A stretch of 64,000 nucleotides of DNA, from assembly GCA_947646735.1 (NCBI GenBank), contig CANTFK010000877.1, forward strand, positions 1 through 64,000, given 5' to 3'. Below, piece by piece: positions 22,574-34,642 of the stretch. The notes beneath the pieces are model-generated. The model searched no databases and was not told the origin of the DNA. It saw only the letters and a list, made by a program, of their open reading frames with translations. The stretch's first letter is position 1. The number at the start of each line of letters is the position of its first letter. Source of the stretch: Peronospora farinosa (taxonomy: Eukaryota > Oomycota > Peronosporomycetes > Peronosporales > Peronosporaceae). A program made the translations under genes and the position numbers.

Positions 22574-25500
22574 CACATATTCCTACCCAGGTCGAAGCGA
22601 CTGGTGTAGTGAATGGGGCGATGACAGGTATTCATGCGTCCAATAGTCCTGCACAGAGCCGAGAGCCTGTGGCAGTTGATGGTGTGCTGACAGAAAGTCA
22701 AGCGACACAAGAACCGGCACAAAGCCATGAGCCTGGTGCGGTTGGAAGGAGTGCGTTAGCTGAGATAGCAACGACACCATCTTCCAGGTCAAAGGTCGTG
22801 GTGACTCGAAGAACGAGCACCAGACGTATTAAGACGATCAAGGGCACGTCGAAACGAGTGACCCTTGGATCAGTCTTGGTCCAAGAGGACGGACCTACGA
22901 ACGAGTTGTTCGAGGCCGTCAAAGACAAAATGCCGGAGGCATCCTCAGTTGAGGTGCTCCAATTTGTCTTGGCATCTGCCGAGGAGATAGTAAATCTCTC
23001 GGAGATGACGTGGTATCTGTTCCTGTCCAATCTAAAGGAAGGAAATTTCCACGAGATAGTCGCACCAGTTCCAAAAGAGAACGTGGTGGACTGTTGCTCT
23101 TCATCCACAATGGATGAGAGAGTCTTAGAGATCGACAAGAAGAAACGGTTCGCTGCTCAAGGCTGGGATGCCTTGAAGGACATCCCGTTCTATGATGTTC
23201 TTTGGAAACACCGTGATGTGTTTCCAGCAGAAGTGCCGAGCCGCCTACCGGCCAATAGGGGCATCAGGCACAAGATTGACCTGAAGCCTAGCACCAAGTA
23301 TTGTGTGACCAGGCAATGGCCGTTGCCGAAGGAACAAGTCGATTACATCGATGAGTTCTTCGACAAGCGAGCCAAGGCGGGACATGTACGTGAGAGCAAG
23401 TCGCCTCACTGCAGCCCGACCTTCTGTGTGCGTGAAGCAACAGGTGGATGGCGCGTGGTTCATGCTTATAACAAGCTGAACACGGCCACCATTCCAGCTC
23501 AAACGCCAATACCGTGGAAAGATGTCTTGTTTAAATCCATGGGAAAGTCAACTATCTTTTCCGCGTTGGATCTGAAGGATGGCTACTATCAGGTTCTCAT
23601 GAGAGATACCGATGTAGCCAAAACGGCAGTAAGCACCCCAAGCGGTATGCTGTGGGAGTGGCTTGTGATGCCACAAGGGTTGAAAAATGCTCCGGCAACA
23701 TTCAACCGAGTAGTGGCTCACGTGATGCGTCAGCACCGTGCCTACGCGCCCCATTACTTTGACGATGTATTCGTGCATAGTAGGGCGGAGGACGGTCTGA
23801 GTGCAATAGAGTCGCACAAGCGTCATTTAGACGCTGTGTTGCAGACTCTGGGTGACGCCCAATTATACGTTAAATGTTAACAGTGTGTAATAGTGGTCCC
23901 CGAAATACCTGTGCTGGGCTGCATCGTAGGCGTACATGATGTAAGAGCAGACCCAGAAAAGGTAAAGGCTGTAAGAGAATGGCCAGTCCCACGTAATGTG
24001 AAGGATATTCGCCAATTCCTTGGGCTCGCTAATTACTTGCATAAGTACAGCAAGAATCATGCGGAGCAGACTAAGCCATTGTCTCATCTTTTGAAAAAGG
24101 ATACAGAATGGACTTGGTCAAAGGATCAAGAAGATGCGTTCATTTCAGTGAAGCAATCTCTTGTAGAGGCACCGGTCTTGGCATTGCCAGACGCGGATAA
24201 GCCCTTTAGCGTCGTCTGCGATGCAAGCAATTTTGCCATCGGCAGCGCGCTCATGCAGAAGTATGACAACGGCGTTGACCGTGTCACTTCGTATCAGTCT
24301 CGGCTTTTAAAGGCTGCCGAGCTGAATTACCCTGTGCATGACAAGGAGCTACTTTCAATTAAGTATGCTCGTGTTAAGTTTCGGGTGCACCTCTTGGGCA
24401 CCGAACCTTTTGTGGTTTATACGGATCACGCATCACTGCGGACCGCTATAAATTCACCACACCTCTCGCCGAGAATGGCGAGATGGCTAACATTCTTCTT
24501 TGAATTCAGTTTCAAAGTTGAATATAAGCCGGGTAAGTCGAATGTCTTGGCTGACGCGTTATCGCGCAGACCAGACTTCGAGGCAAGACACCAGGATAGT
24601 GTGTCTCGTGCGAAAGCACAAGTTGAGTCGTCAACATTGGCAGCCATGAAGGCCTACCATGTGACGAGCTCAATGGCCTCCGATATCAAGGAGTGTTACA
24701 GTCAGGACGAAGATTGTCGCCTGCTGTTGGATCATTTTGGTGGACGAAAGGTTACCCTTCCGTCGCACCTCAAATCGAAGTTAAATCGCTTTAGTTACAG
24801 TGATGAACTATTACGGCATCATCTGCCACCCTGTGATCCTTTTAGAATCTATGTCCCTGATGATACAGATCTCAAGCTGACTATACTTCGTGAGTGCCAT
24901 GATGCGCCATCTAGTGGGCATCTTGGCCGTGAAAAGGCATTTTTACGAGTATCAGAGGAATTTTGGTGGCCCCAGCTATATCGGTGGGCGGCCAACTATA
25001 TTCGCTCGTGCGAAGAGTGTCAGTGCATAAAGCCTGCACCTTCTAACAGTGCGCCATTAAAGCCACTGTCGATTCCAACGGATTGTTGGAAGTCGGTCAG
25101 TTTAGACTTCATGTTTGGCTTACCGCCTGACTATAAAGGCAGGACGGGGCTCGTCGCTCTTTGTAGATAGACTGATCAAGATGGTGCATTTGGCACCATG
25201 TAGCACTAAGATCTCAGGAAAAGATGCTGCCCTCTTGTTTCTGGATCATGTGTACCGATTACACGGGATGCCCGAATCCATAGTATTGGATCGGTATCCG
25301 GATTTTACTTCAGATTTTTGTCGTCATGTGTTTGAGCTGCTGGGTAGCAAGCTCCACATGTCAACAGCCGATCATCCCCAGACCGATGGCCAAACACAAC
25401 AAGACAATCGAGTTGTGGCGGATGTGTTGCGTACAGTAGAGACTACTAAAGAATGAAGCAAACAATTGACATTCGTGAAATTTGCTATTATGACAGTGTG

Positions 25501-26717
25501 CACGCCAGTACGGGTGAAAACCGTTTTATGTTAATGTACTGCGCCATCCTCGAACGCCAGTATCGTTTGTACGCAGTCCGAGTCTTAGTAGGGGAGGGCC
25601 CCTCACTTCGCTCGGTGCAAATGCCAAAAAGGGCCAAGGTTGCCCTAGTGACACTGCTAATTTAGCAGTGGTCACGACACCTATAGGTGTCACAGAGGAG
25701 GCACGGCAAGAAATGCCAGTGCTCCTTGATGATGACATTATCGTGTTATCAACAGCGTCGATCCATGAACGACCACTTTGAGGCGTCATAGGCGAGCTGG
25801 ATGCTAAAAGCGTGAGCGAAGCTCAGCGCTTTGTGGATGAGCGATTAGCCATCACATGTAAATTACTTGACGCGATGGCAAGCGCACAGGACAAGCAAAA
25901 ACAATATGCAGACCAGCATGGTCGCAAAAACAATGAACAATTTAGTGTGGGGTACAAAGTGCTATTAAGTACTGCTACCCTACCTAAACATGCCATTTCT
26001 GTACTACGTGATGGTACTACTAAGCTATTGCCCCGATTCATTGAGCCATTTACGGTGGTCAAGGAGGTTGGAGACCTGAACTATAGGCTCACTCTCTTTT
26101 CATGTACCCCGCATTTTACGTGGGTCGTCTGAAACGATATGTGGATCCACGAGACTTTACATATACGCATCAGTATAACAAGACCGATGTTGACGTCGAA
26201 TGTGAGTCGAGCGTCGCGGCCGACCAGGCGACGAGGAAGCCGAGAGGCTCCCCGTATACGAACGAGGCGATATAGGACTCGGTGGTTGAGGAAGACTCCG
26301 CGCTTGACGCGGGTCTCTCATCACCAGTCGCTCATGTATGTCCAAACGGGTCTACAGGCGGTTATAACCCTGACGATCCCTCGAACTTACATTTAGTAAA
26401 TTTGTAGTCAGTCGCGAGACTTGACTCGACAGATCATCCATCTCTCTTTTCAGCACAGCGCTCTCCGCCTGCAACTGAGGAAACAGGATAGGCACCCGCG
26501 AATAGTTGGGCGTAATCACCGCTTCTATCGTGCGCCACCTGTGTTGGTGGTTGCAGATGGAAACACACGCTTTCTTGTTGAAAGGTTGTTGGCCCACTGC
26601 CATGTGAAGCAAAAGCTTCAGATCCTTGTCCAGTGGAAGGGAAACCCGAAGAGTTTAGACACTTGGGAACCTATCGGCGCATTAAGTATAGACGTGTCTG
26701 GGCTGGTGCCTGCTTAA
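22570..26717 (+). pseudogene. Element A pol: RT, RNase H, integrase, chromodomain
   Basis: The frame from 22,570 encodes reverse transcriptase (HKIDLKPSTKYCVTRQWPLP, TPSGMLWEWLVMPQG) with the catalytic YFDDVFVHSRAE box. After a TAA at 23,878 (Gln position) it continues in the same frame into RNase H (VVCDASNFAIGSALM, VYTDHASLRTA) and the integrase zinc domain (H..H with CEECQCIKPAPS). A frameshift near 25,150 breaks the integrase core (SLDFMFGLPPD / FVDRLIKMVHLAP), and the region to about 26,400 is eroded. A chromodomain remains at about 26,550-26,700 (FLVERLL..., ILVQWKGNPKSLDTWEP). Non-functional as read. Confidence 0.85.
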
Positions 26718-27672
26718 GAGAAGAAGCACCAGCTGCATTCGCTCTGCTACTTCCTGATGTACTAGCAGGGGAAGCGTAGCGAGAAGGAGCTGGTGGTATG
26801 TTGCCACCCAGTTTCCCTCGCACGCGTCATAGCGAAGCTGATTCGCTGCGACCACTTTTTCACTGAATCTGCATGCGGTTTGACACGGCCCAGGAACTCT
26901 GCTTCGTATTCGTTGGTTTTCTCGCTAGAACGCAGCACGACGGGGATAGGAAAAGCACGACCGCGTGCTTTGCCCTTCCGTTTCCATGATGGAAAGAAAA
27001 ATAAATTATATTAGCGTCAATAGTGACAAGCTTTGAAAAACGTTCACTAATACTACTCGAGCGTGACCACTCGGATGGTTGTGGCATTCGTGGCAATACA
27101 CCACTTACGTAGCCGCCCTCGCGACGGCGAGCTATTGTGGCCGACTGTGAAGTCGAAGGAGGTTTTAGCTCACCCTCGCCTGGGTCTGACTCTCAATTAT
27201 GAATTGTCAAGGCATCAAGAGTAGGGTCAACAGAGGCGGACAATTTAGAATCGACGACATGTTGTTGAGTCGCGGCTGTTTCTTTCGAAGCAGCGCGCTC
27301 AGTTGGGGTCGCTGCGCTAGTTGGCGCAGACGAAGAGGCATGACCCTCGCTGTCAGGAAACATGCAAGCTTCCTGAACGTTGGGCGTCTCAAATGATGGG
27401 GAAAAATGTCCCATCAGAGCACTGTGCTCATCACCACTTTGGGGTGATGGAAATGGTGTACTCTCATTGTAGTCAACAATGAGAGACAAGTCATCATCCG
27501 CAACATAGTGGGATGGACCAGTGTTCCCTGCTGGCAAGATGACATTAAATGTCGGCGTTGTCACAGAGACACCTAGCGACGGCTACGACTTATCGCGGCG
27601 CGTGCGTTTTGTGTTGGTCTGCATGGGCGCCTTTGAAGTCGACCCATCAGCATTTTCACGTTTCGGTGGCAT
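26352..27672 (-). pseudogene. Element A antisense ORF (accessory protein candidate), broken
   Basis: On the strand opposite to pol, an ATG at 27,672 (60 bp from the 3' LTR) opens MPPKRENADGSTSKAP and a basic stretch KRTRRDKS. After one TAG (27,583-27,585) the same frame continues to 27,193 through a Ser/Thr/Pro-rich acidic segment. Shifted frames then show RAFPIPVVLRSSEKTNEYEA (about 26,950), sharing FPIP with the element H antisense ORF. A coiled coil (QAESAVLKREMDDLSSQVSR, minus strand, ending at 26,352) lies antisense to the chromodomain linker. The same layout recurs in B, D and H. Function unknown. Confidence 0.5.
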
Positions 27673-27731
27673 CGTCTCTATATTCGATGTTTTACAGAAT
27701 GTAAAAGTCGTCTTAAAGAGGGGTATGGTGG

Positions 27732-28113
27732 TGTAATGAGATTAAAGTTACGCGGTTCGTTAAGTATCATATAGGCCTAAATGAGTACGACGTACCTTAG
27801 ACCTGCCACTTGGGTGTGGCACATCAATGTGACCCAACCTCGTAAATGTGATATCCATGATGGATTCACATTCAACGAGGATGACGCCAGTTGGGATTGA
27901 GCGTCATGGTGACGTTTCAGACAGACATCATCAGCGAGCTTGAATATATTTTAAGCTCGCACGTAAGTATACGCTTCTAAAAAGACGCGTATCCAATCTT
28001 TGCATAATTAACCAGTCAGTAGTTAGATTTATATTTAGTTAAATCTATTAAATACAACTCAGTCTTGAAGTTACTAAATATTGCCCACTGCACACGAGAA
28101 GCTTGATAGCGTC
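27732..28113 (+). repeat. 3' LTR of element A, truncated
   Basis: Begins TGTAATGAGATTAAAGTTACG and follows the 5' LTR layout (CTGCCACTTGGGTGTGGCAC, GTGATATCCATGATGGATTC, ACGCTTCTAAAAAGACGCGT). It stops at 28,113, about 380 bp in, where the LTR of element B begins. The missing remainder is not found beyond element B. Confidence 0.75.
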
Positions 28114-28454
28114 TGTAATGGGCTAAATTACACACATAATTAACACAAATAAATAATTACATATGTAGACAGGTGCTAGGCCCGAATAGCGGGCATAGCG
28201 TGACAAATTATAATTGGTTTATTATTGGGGGCCTAAAGTCCCAATAAAAAGACCAATGATAAATCAACCTGAATTGTGTGGTTCCCGAAAGGCGGGAACA
28301 CTGTCGTATTTATTACGACTAAATCTTCGTAATTAGTACGAATTCAAACCAAAATAAAAATCAGAGTTAAATTTACTTAATACCTAATACTTAGGCTTGA
28401 GTATTCCTCAACCGCGCATGTAAGCTAGTGACGGTACGTTCTAGCCGCGTTATA
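28114..28454 (+). repeat. 5' LTR of element B
   Basis: TGTAATGGGCTAAATTACAC start; the end at ...GTTATA is followed by the PBS TGGTAGCACTTAGTAGTC at 28,457. It shares GGTTTATTATTGGG, CCAATGATAAAT and AATCAGAGTTAAATTTAC with the 35,405 LTR, and related blocks with the D LTRs. Confidence 0.8.
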
Positions 28455-28480
28455 CCTGGTAGCACTTAGTAGTCTTTCCT

Positions 28481-29532
28481 ATGCCCGAGTTTGGAATGAG
28501 CGAATCGTCGTACTTTGACGCTCCAGATTTATTTCTGGAGCACGCGACCTTCCCCCATCTTACTGGTGTTGAGTGGGATGCCCTTAACCGCCTCGCGGAG
28601 ATATCGGGAGAGGCATTCGTCGCGTCGCTGATGAGATCAGCTACCCCTGACGCGCAACGTCTCGCTATACATGAGTTTATGGCACGCGAGCTCGCCGAAT
28701 CCAACCGGCGAGATTTAACTTCCTCGCGACCTACACGTAATGAGGCTGTGAAGATGGAAACCTCCTCCTAATCAGGAGAAGGTAAAGACTGGTTGTCGCT
28801 GAATTGGTGGTGGTTCCTAGAAATTGATATCATCATCGCCTCAAGACTTCTTGAGGCGCCCCAGGCGAAGGTCAACTTCTTTCTTCTCCGCCTTACTGGG
28901 AAGGCCAAGGAGTGGTCCCGTGGTAAGCTTGTTGTAGACGAGCACGCGTTCCCCACCCTGGATACCATCCAGAACGATCTTCGTCTTGCCTTTAAGCCAC
29001 CGCAAAAGGAGAGATTGTTACGATCAAGATTCCTGTCGATGCGACAGGGTAAAATGGCGATGCGAGACTACGTGCAGATGGCTAGACATCTGGCGTCGTG
29101 TATTATCTCGCACCCCATGGACATGTACACGCAGGTGAATGTCTTTGTGGATGGTATGCGCGAGGGGCAGACCCGCTTATCGCTGGAGCGCGCCGAGCCT
29201 GCCACATTGGAGGAGGCATTTGCCATCGCACTCCGTGAGGACCTTAAGGTCGCAAAGGCCTATGCCAAACCCTTGGTCGTCACCGTCCCTCGGCCTCTGG
29301 TCCGGAACAAATGGAGATCGACGTGATTGAGTCGTCGAGTGACCGGCGACGTGTCTTTCATCATATAGGTAACGCTCGCACCGGGCGTCCAATGGTTTGC
29401 TTTCGTTGTCGCAAGCCAGGACATCGCGCGGCAGAGTGCCGTGCGCCAGCCCCATTATCGGTGCAAGTAGTGGACGCCCATCATGAGGGTGCTGTACCGG
29501 CCGCACGTCCAAAAAACGGTCGGGACCAGTAG
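28481..29532 (+). pseudogene. Element B gag
   Basis: ATG at 28,481. The capsid region is in one frame with a TAA near 28,769, where D has a Tyr codon (TYSGEG). Motifs are [20 protein letters not shown] and [21 protein letters not shown] frameshift near 29,300 leads into EIDVIESSS and a CCHC knuckle, CFRCRKPGHRAAEC. Confidence 0.8.
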
Positions 29533-29576
29533 GTGCAGGGCGCCCTACTGGTTGGAACGGAGGTCTGGGTCCCCCG

Positions 29577-29966
29577 GTGGCAGCCCAACCTTCCAGTCCT
29601 CCTGCGCTACGCGCACGGTTAAATGCCACCACTACGAGTGGTGATTCACGTCTGATTATTGTCAGTTTACATGTCGCCGGCGTCCGGCGACCTCTGCGAG
29701 CACTCCTGGACTCAGGAGCAACAAATAATTTATTTCGTGAATTTGGTTTATCGATGCTGCCTCCCAGCATTCAGGTCCGTGAGGGACCTGGCCAAGTCGT
29801 CGTCAAGTTGGCTGACGGGAAACCACACCGCGTATCGCGGCGCGAAGTGTCGTTGCCGTATACGTTTGATGGTTTTCGCAATAATTTTGATTTTTTGGTG
29901 ATCGCGATGAATTATGCATTCGATTGCATACTGGGCATGCCATGGTTGGCACGTTATAAGCCCTAG
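29577..29966 (+). pseudogene. Element B aspartic protease
   Basis: LRALLDSGATNNLFREF is the catalytic DSG motif. AFDCILGMPWLARYKP is the typical closing ILG.PWL motif before a TAG. The domain is out of frame with the preceding gag end as read. Confidence 0.8.
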
Positions 29967-30204
29967 ATCGACTGGTTAGCCAGATCAGTGAGACGTCGAC
30001 GCAAGTTCGATGTCAGTGAAGTGTTTACCCATCTCTTGGTATCTCCAAGTGACTGGCCAAACGTCACAGTCGTGGATCGCGATTCCACGACGTTGGCGGT
30101 GCACAGAGCGAGCGATGGCCCTCTCTGCACTGCTTGTGCTGTTCTTCGGGACACAAGTGACAGTGACTCCAAGCTACAGAGCAAAGAGGACGACGAGGGC
30201 GACG

Positions 30205-30545
30205 CGGTCGAATAGGGGTTCTCACGCGTCATTAACGCGGTTGAACAGAGGTTCCCGCACGAGAATGCAGTGGTTGAACCGGGGTTCACATCTGCACCTA
30301 TTGTGGTCGAGCAGGGGCTCCCACAAGGGCATATTGTGGTCGAGCAGGGGCTCCCACACGAGTACAACGTGGAAGGACAGGAGTCCTCACGCGAGAGCAT
30401 GATGGTCGAACCGGGGTTCCCATCATCACCCACTGTGGTCGAACCGAGGTTCCCACATGGGCATACTGTGGTTGAGCAGGGGCTCCCACACGGGCTTACG
30501 GCGGCCGAGTAGGAGCTCCCGCATCAAGTGTCGGCGGTCGAGTTT
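30205..30545 (+). repeat. Coding minisatellite in the protease-RT linker of element B
   Basis: Imperfect direct repeats of about 30-39 bp built on GTGGTCGAGCAGGGGCTCCC. In one frame they read [30 protein letters not shown] and so on, so the array lengthens a Val-Glu-Gln-Gly-Leu-Pro linker. About eight units are recognisable. Element D has no equivalent array. Confidence 0.8.
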
Positions 30546-30696
30546 AGGCTAATCCCGTCTAGTGTTTCCGGCATCGTGGATGACGACATCCAGTGCCTAG
30601 AGGGGGTGATGGTTTATCACCTGACTGCGGTTCGCCAGCTTCGAGTAGCGACTCGAAGCACGATGGGGACAACAGCACCGAGAATTTAGCGTTTGA

Positions 30697-33600
30697 ATGT
30701 GTCCACGCTATCGTATATATGTGGAAGGGAGTCCACAAAGGCGCCAATATATTGAAGTCGAGAGTCATCCTCGTGACGCGTCTTCCATTACAAACCTTCC
30801 AGGGCTTTCCTGGAAGCATTTCCTACGTGACCTTAAGGGAGGCACTGTGGAACAAGTGTGTCTAATCATCAACGAGGTGGTTACCGTGGCAAACGAGGAG
30901 CATATGGCGCGTCCTCGAAGCGCTGAGCCGAAGTCTGCGCGTGAAGAAAGGTTTGCATCGCAGTCATGGGAGGCCCTGCGAGAGTCTGGTAACCCCGTCT
31001 ACGACATTGCTCGTGAGTATGCAGGCGTGTTTCCGGACAAGATCCTGGCTGAACTTCCTGCGGACCGCGGTGTTCGGTACGAGATTGGTCTCGTGCCAGG
31101 GTCGAAGTATTGTGTGACACGGCAGTGGCCGTTGCCTCGAGATCAAGTCGAAGCTATTGACGCATTCTTTGAAGGCCTCCGCAAAGCGGGTCATGTGCGG
31201 GAGAGTATCTCACCACATTCGAGTCCAACCTTCTGCGTGAAGAAGGCTACGGGAGGCTGGCGGATAGTGCATGCGTTCAATAAGTTGAATGATGCCACTA
31301 TTCCTGCGCAAACGCCAATTCCCAGGAAGGACATGGTGCTGAATTCCATGTCAGGTAGTGTCATCTTCAGTGCCATCGACTTGACCGATGGCTTTTACCA
31401 GATTTTGATGCGCCCGAGCGATATCTCACTCACCGCGGTGAGCACCCCAAGTGGCATGTTATGGGAGTGGCTGGTAATGCCACAAGGTTGAAGAACGCTC
31501 CGGCCACTTTCAATCGCATGGTGTCTCAAGTGTTGAGACCTCTTCGGAACTTTGCCCCAAGTTATTTTGACGATATCTTCGTCCATAGTCGCGCCGAGGG
31601 CAACCTCAACGATGTCCAAGTTCACCTTCAACACCTGAAGCAAGTGTTTCAAGTTATGCGGGACAACAAGTTGTGCGCGAATCTCAAGAAGTGTGTCTTT
31701 TGTGCACCGGAGATTCCGGTGTTAGGTTGCTATGTGAGTAAATCGGGAGTTCGAGCTGATCCAGAGAAGGTGTCGTCCATCTGTTCTTGGGCCACGCCCA
31801 AGAACCCTACGGAGTTGCGCCAGTGGCTCGGCTTGGCTAATTATTTGCACAAGTATACGAAGGATTATGCTGGTTCTATCCAGCCTTTGTCGTCACTATT
31901 GAAGAAAGACGCCACGTGGTTGTAGCGTCCCGAGCACCAAGCAGCCTTCGAAGCAGTAAAGAAGAGCCTGGCTTCAGCGCCAGTGCTGGTCCTATCAGAC
32001 GACTCTAAGCCGTTCCACGTGATATGCGATGCCAGTGATTTTGCAATCGGTTGTGCCCTCATGCAATTTGATGATGAGGGCCGTGAACGAGTCGTGAGCT
32101 ATCAGTCGCGACAGACGAAGCCAGCTGAGAGGAAATATCCGGTTCAAGACAAGGAGCTGTTAGCGATGCGCTATGCACTCATCAAGTTTCGCGTGCATCT
32201 GCTTGGTGAACGTACGTTTGCTTCGTACACCGATCATGCATCGCTGCGCACAGCGATGAAGAGCCCACACCTGTCCCAACGAATGGAACTATGGCTCTCA
32301 TTATTGTCCGAGTACAACTTTGTCGTGCAAAACAAGCCGGGCAAGTCTTATATTCTCACCGACACTCTGTCACGACGTACGATCCTCGGGCTGCGCTGAA
32401 TCGTCAGGCGACTGACGACGAGATGATGATGGTCGATGTGCGATGTGTGTATCGCTGAATCTCACTGGGGTTACACCCGATCTGTGTTTATATGATGAGA
32501 TCGTCGCAGCGTACAAAATCGATTCAGATTATGCAGACATTATTAATTATCTGCGTGGTCCCAGCGATGTCGCACTGGGAGCATTATCCCGAACCAAGCG
32601 CGACCATATTCATCGATACAGTTTAGATGGCGATTTGCTTCTGTATAGCATCGTCCAATTCGATGCTCCTCGCACGGTGATTGCAAACGACATGGATTTG
32701 CGTGCAAGAATTATCCACGAGTATCACGATGTTCCTGCTAACGGCCATTTAGGCCGCGAAAAGACTTTCGCGGCTGTGTCTCGAGACTTCTTCTGGTCCC
32801 ACATGTATACGTGGGTACGCAACTGGATCCGAACGTGCGAAACTTGCCAGTGTGTGAAGCCATCTCCATCGTCGCAGGCTCTTTCGCGATCGTTTGTAAT
32901 TGCAGCCAAAGACTGGAGATCAGTTTCGACAGACATCTTCGGGCTTGCGCCCGATAGCCAAGCTCGAACGGGAATTCTGGTTTTTGTTGACAGATTCAGC
33001 AAGATGACACATCTAGTGCCTGTTCATGCTAAGATCACCGCGGCAGAGAACGCGGCGCACTTATGGACGCGGTGTTCCGTCATCATGGCCTTCCAGAAAA
33101 CAATGTTTTGAACCGTGATCCGCGATTTATGTCCGCATCTTGGACGTCACTGTTCGAGCTCCTCGGGACAAAATTGCTGATGTAGACTGCGACCCATCCG
33201 GAAACGGATAGGCAAACCGAGCGCGTGAAACGGGTCTTTGAAGACGTTCTTCGAAGTTATGCTACGTCATTTACGAGTTGGTCTGCAATTTTACCACTCG
33301 CTGAGTTCACACTCAACAATGCCGTACACGCTTCAACAGGGTTAACGCCATTCTTTGTGCTTTGTTCTCGCCACCATCGTGTTCCTACTCTCCTGGCCGT
33401 GGCGCGACCCACAACACCTAGAGGCTCGACTCTGGGGGGGGGACAAAGGTGATAAACAAGGATCGAGTGCAGCTCGCGGTATTTTGAGCGCGAAAGTACT
33501 AACCCAGTCCAAGGCGAAGACTGCTGCTTTGACGCCTCAAGACGTGGCGTCCCCATTAGCTCGGTGTACTGTGCAGACATTAATTGACCCGTCTTTGGGT

Positions 33601-34642
33601 AAGCGGTCGCCTACTGCCAATTACGCGCCGATTGAGTCGGATCTACATGGAGGAGCTTATACTCCACCGTCAAGTCATCACCCGGTTTGTACGCGACGCA
33701 CTACAATCTGCGGCAGACCAACAGAAAGAGAACGCTGACAAACGTGTCAGATAGAACATGAGCAAGTTTGAGAAAGGTGACCGTGTATTATTATCGACGG
33801 AAGGTTTAAGGGATTCTGCGGTCACTAATCTGGGCGCGAGTAAACTCGCGCCACGCTTCATCGTCCCATTCAAGGTTCTGGAGGAAATAGGCGACGCTTA
33901 TACACTCGACGTCCCCTCTTCATTGCGACTCCACCCGACATTATGTGTCGGGCGGCTGAAGGAATATCGTCCGGCTACGCTTCACGGTTTGGCTCCGACG
34001 CCGGCTTCAGGGGTTCGTAAGTCGAACGGCGTTCCCGTCGCGCTCGACGCGCCGATGACATGGGGCGGGGTCTCGATCCCGTCTGAACCTGACCAAGCAT
34101 CTGGCGCTCCAGAATCCTTATCTGCTCGAGCAGTTCACGGTTCGACTGCCGGGTCTCACTCGAAGTCTTCTCCGCCTGGGCAGCACGTTCACTGGCAGCC
34201 TCAGCCTCCAGCCGAGCATCGGCAGCTATATTCACGGCCTTATCAACATCGTCCTGAGCAACCAGGACGCCAGCTCTATCCCCGCGAGAGCCCTCCTCCG
34301 CTTGTTGATGCGGAGGGACAGGTGCGCTGGATTGTAGACCGCATTGTGGGTCACGAGGACCCTCCACAACCATTACTGCCATCAGCTCATGAGAAGCGCG
34401 CGGTTCCACCCGCGCGCAGGTACCGAGTACGCTGGCTTAAATTCCCTCCCGAGCAAGATACATGGAAACCACGTTCCTCACTCCTTCGTGACGTTTCAGA
34501 TGTGGTTCTGTCGTATGAAGCCACGAAGTCGGGCTATATCAATGCGGGCGAGCACGCGAACGCTCTCGTGACAATGAGAGCGGAAAGGAGATTCACGTCG
34601 TCGGGAACGAGAACGATTAAGCGAACGAGAACGATGACGTGA
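30697..34642 (+). pseudogene. Element B pol: RT, RNase H, integrase, chromodomain
   Basis: RT begins after FPGLSWKHF-like linker residues (EIGLVPGSKYCVTRQWPLPR) and has a frameshift near 31,490 just before NAPATFNR. The catalytic YFDDIFVHSRAE follows. A TAG at about 31,923 replaces a Trp. RNase H is at about 31,983-32,399 (VICDASDFAIGCALM, YTDHASLRTA). The integrase zinc domain (GHLGREKTFA, CETCQCVKPSPS) and core (SVSTDIFGLAPD; NRDPRFMSASW; ETDRQTERV) are split by frameshifts and a stop. The frame from 33,758 carries the post-core domain (FEKGDRVLLST, HPTLCVGRLKEY) and a chromodomain (RWIVDRIVGHED, YRVRWLKFPPEQDTWKP). Confidence 0.85.

Larger units (their letters stand above)
20212..28113 (+). 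mobile_element. Element A: chromodomain Ty3/gypsy retrotransposon, degenerate
   Basis: Order: 5' LTR, primer-binding site, gag-PR, RT-RNase H, integrase, chromodomain, an antisense ORF region, purine-rich tract (about 27,712-27,726), and a 3' LTR cut at 28,113 by element B. Four in-frame stops lie in gag and pol, with frameshifts in integrase, so it is not autonomous. The LTRs share CACTTGGGTG, the GTGATATCCAT block, ACGCTTCT and the CAGTCAGTAGTTA landmarks but are clearly diverged, so the insertion is old. Confidence 0.85.

Noticed and set aside
20212..28113. Fungal-style repeat-induced point mutation as the cause of the stops
   Set aside because: That process is known from fungi, and the sequence alone does not show the strong directional, context-specific mutation pattern. 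Only a transition bias at stops is claimed.
33257..33580. Minus-strand ORF in element B integrase region, taken as part of the antisense gene
   Set aside because: It lies beyond the conserved antisense region, overlaps the integrase core coding strand and has no counterpart in element D.
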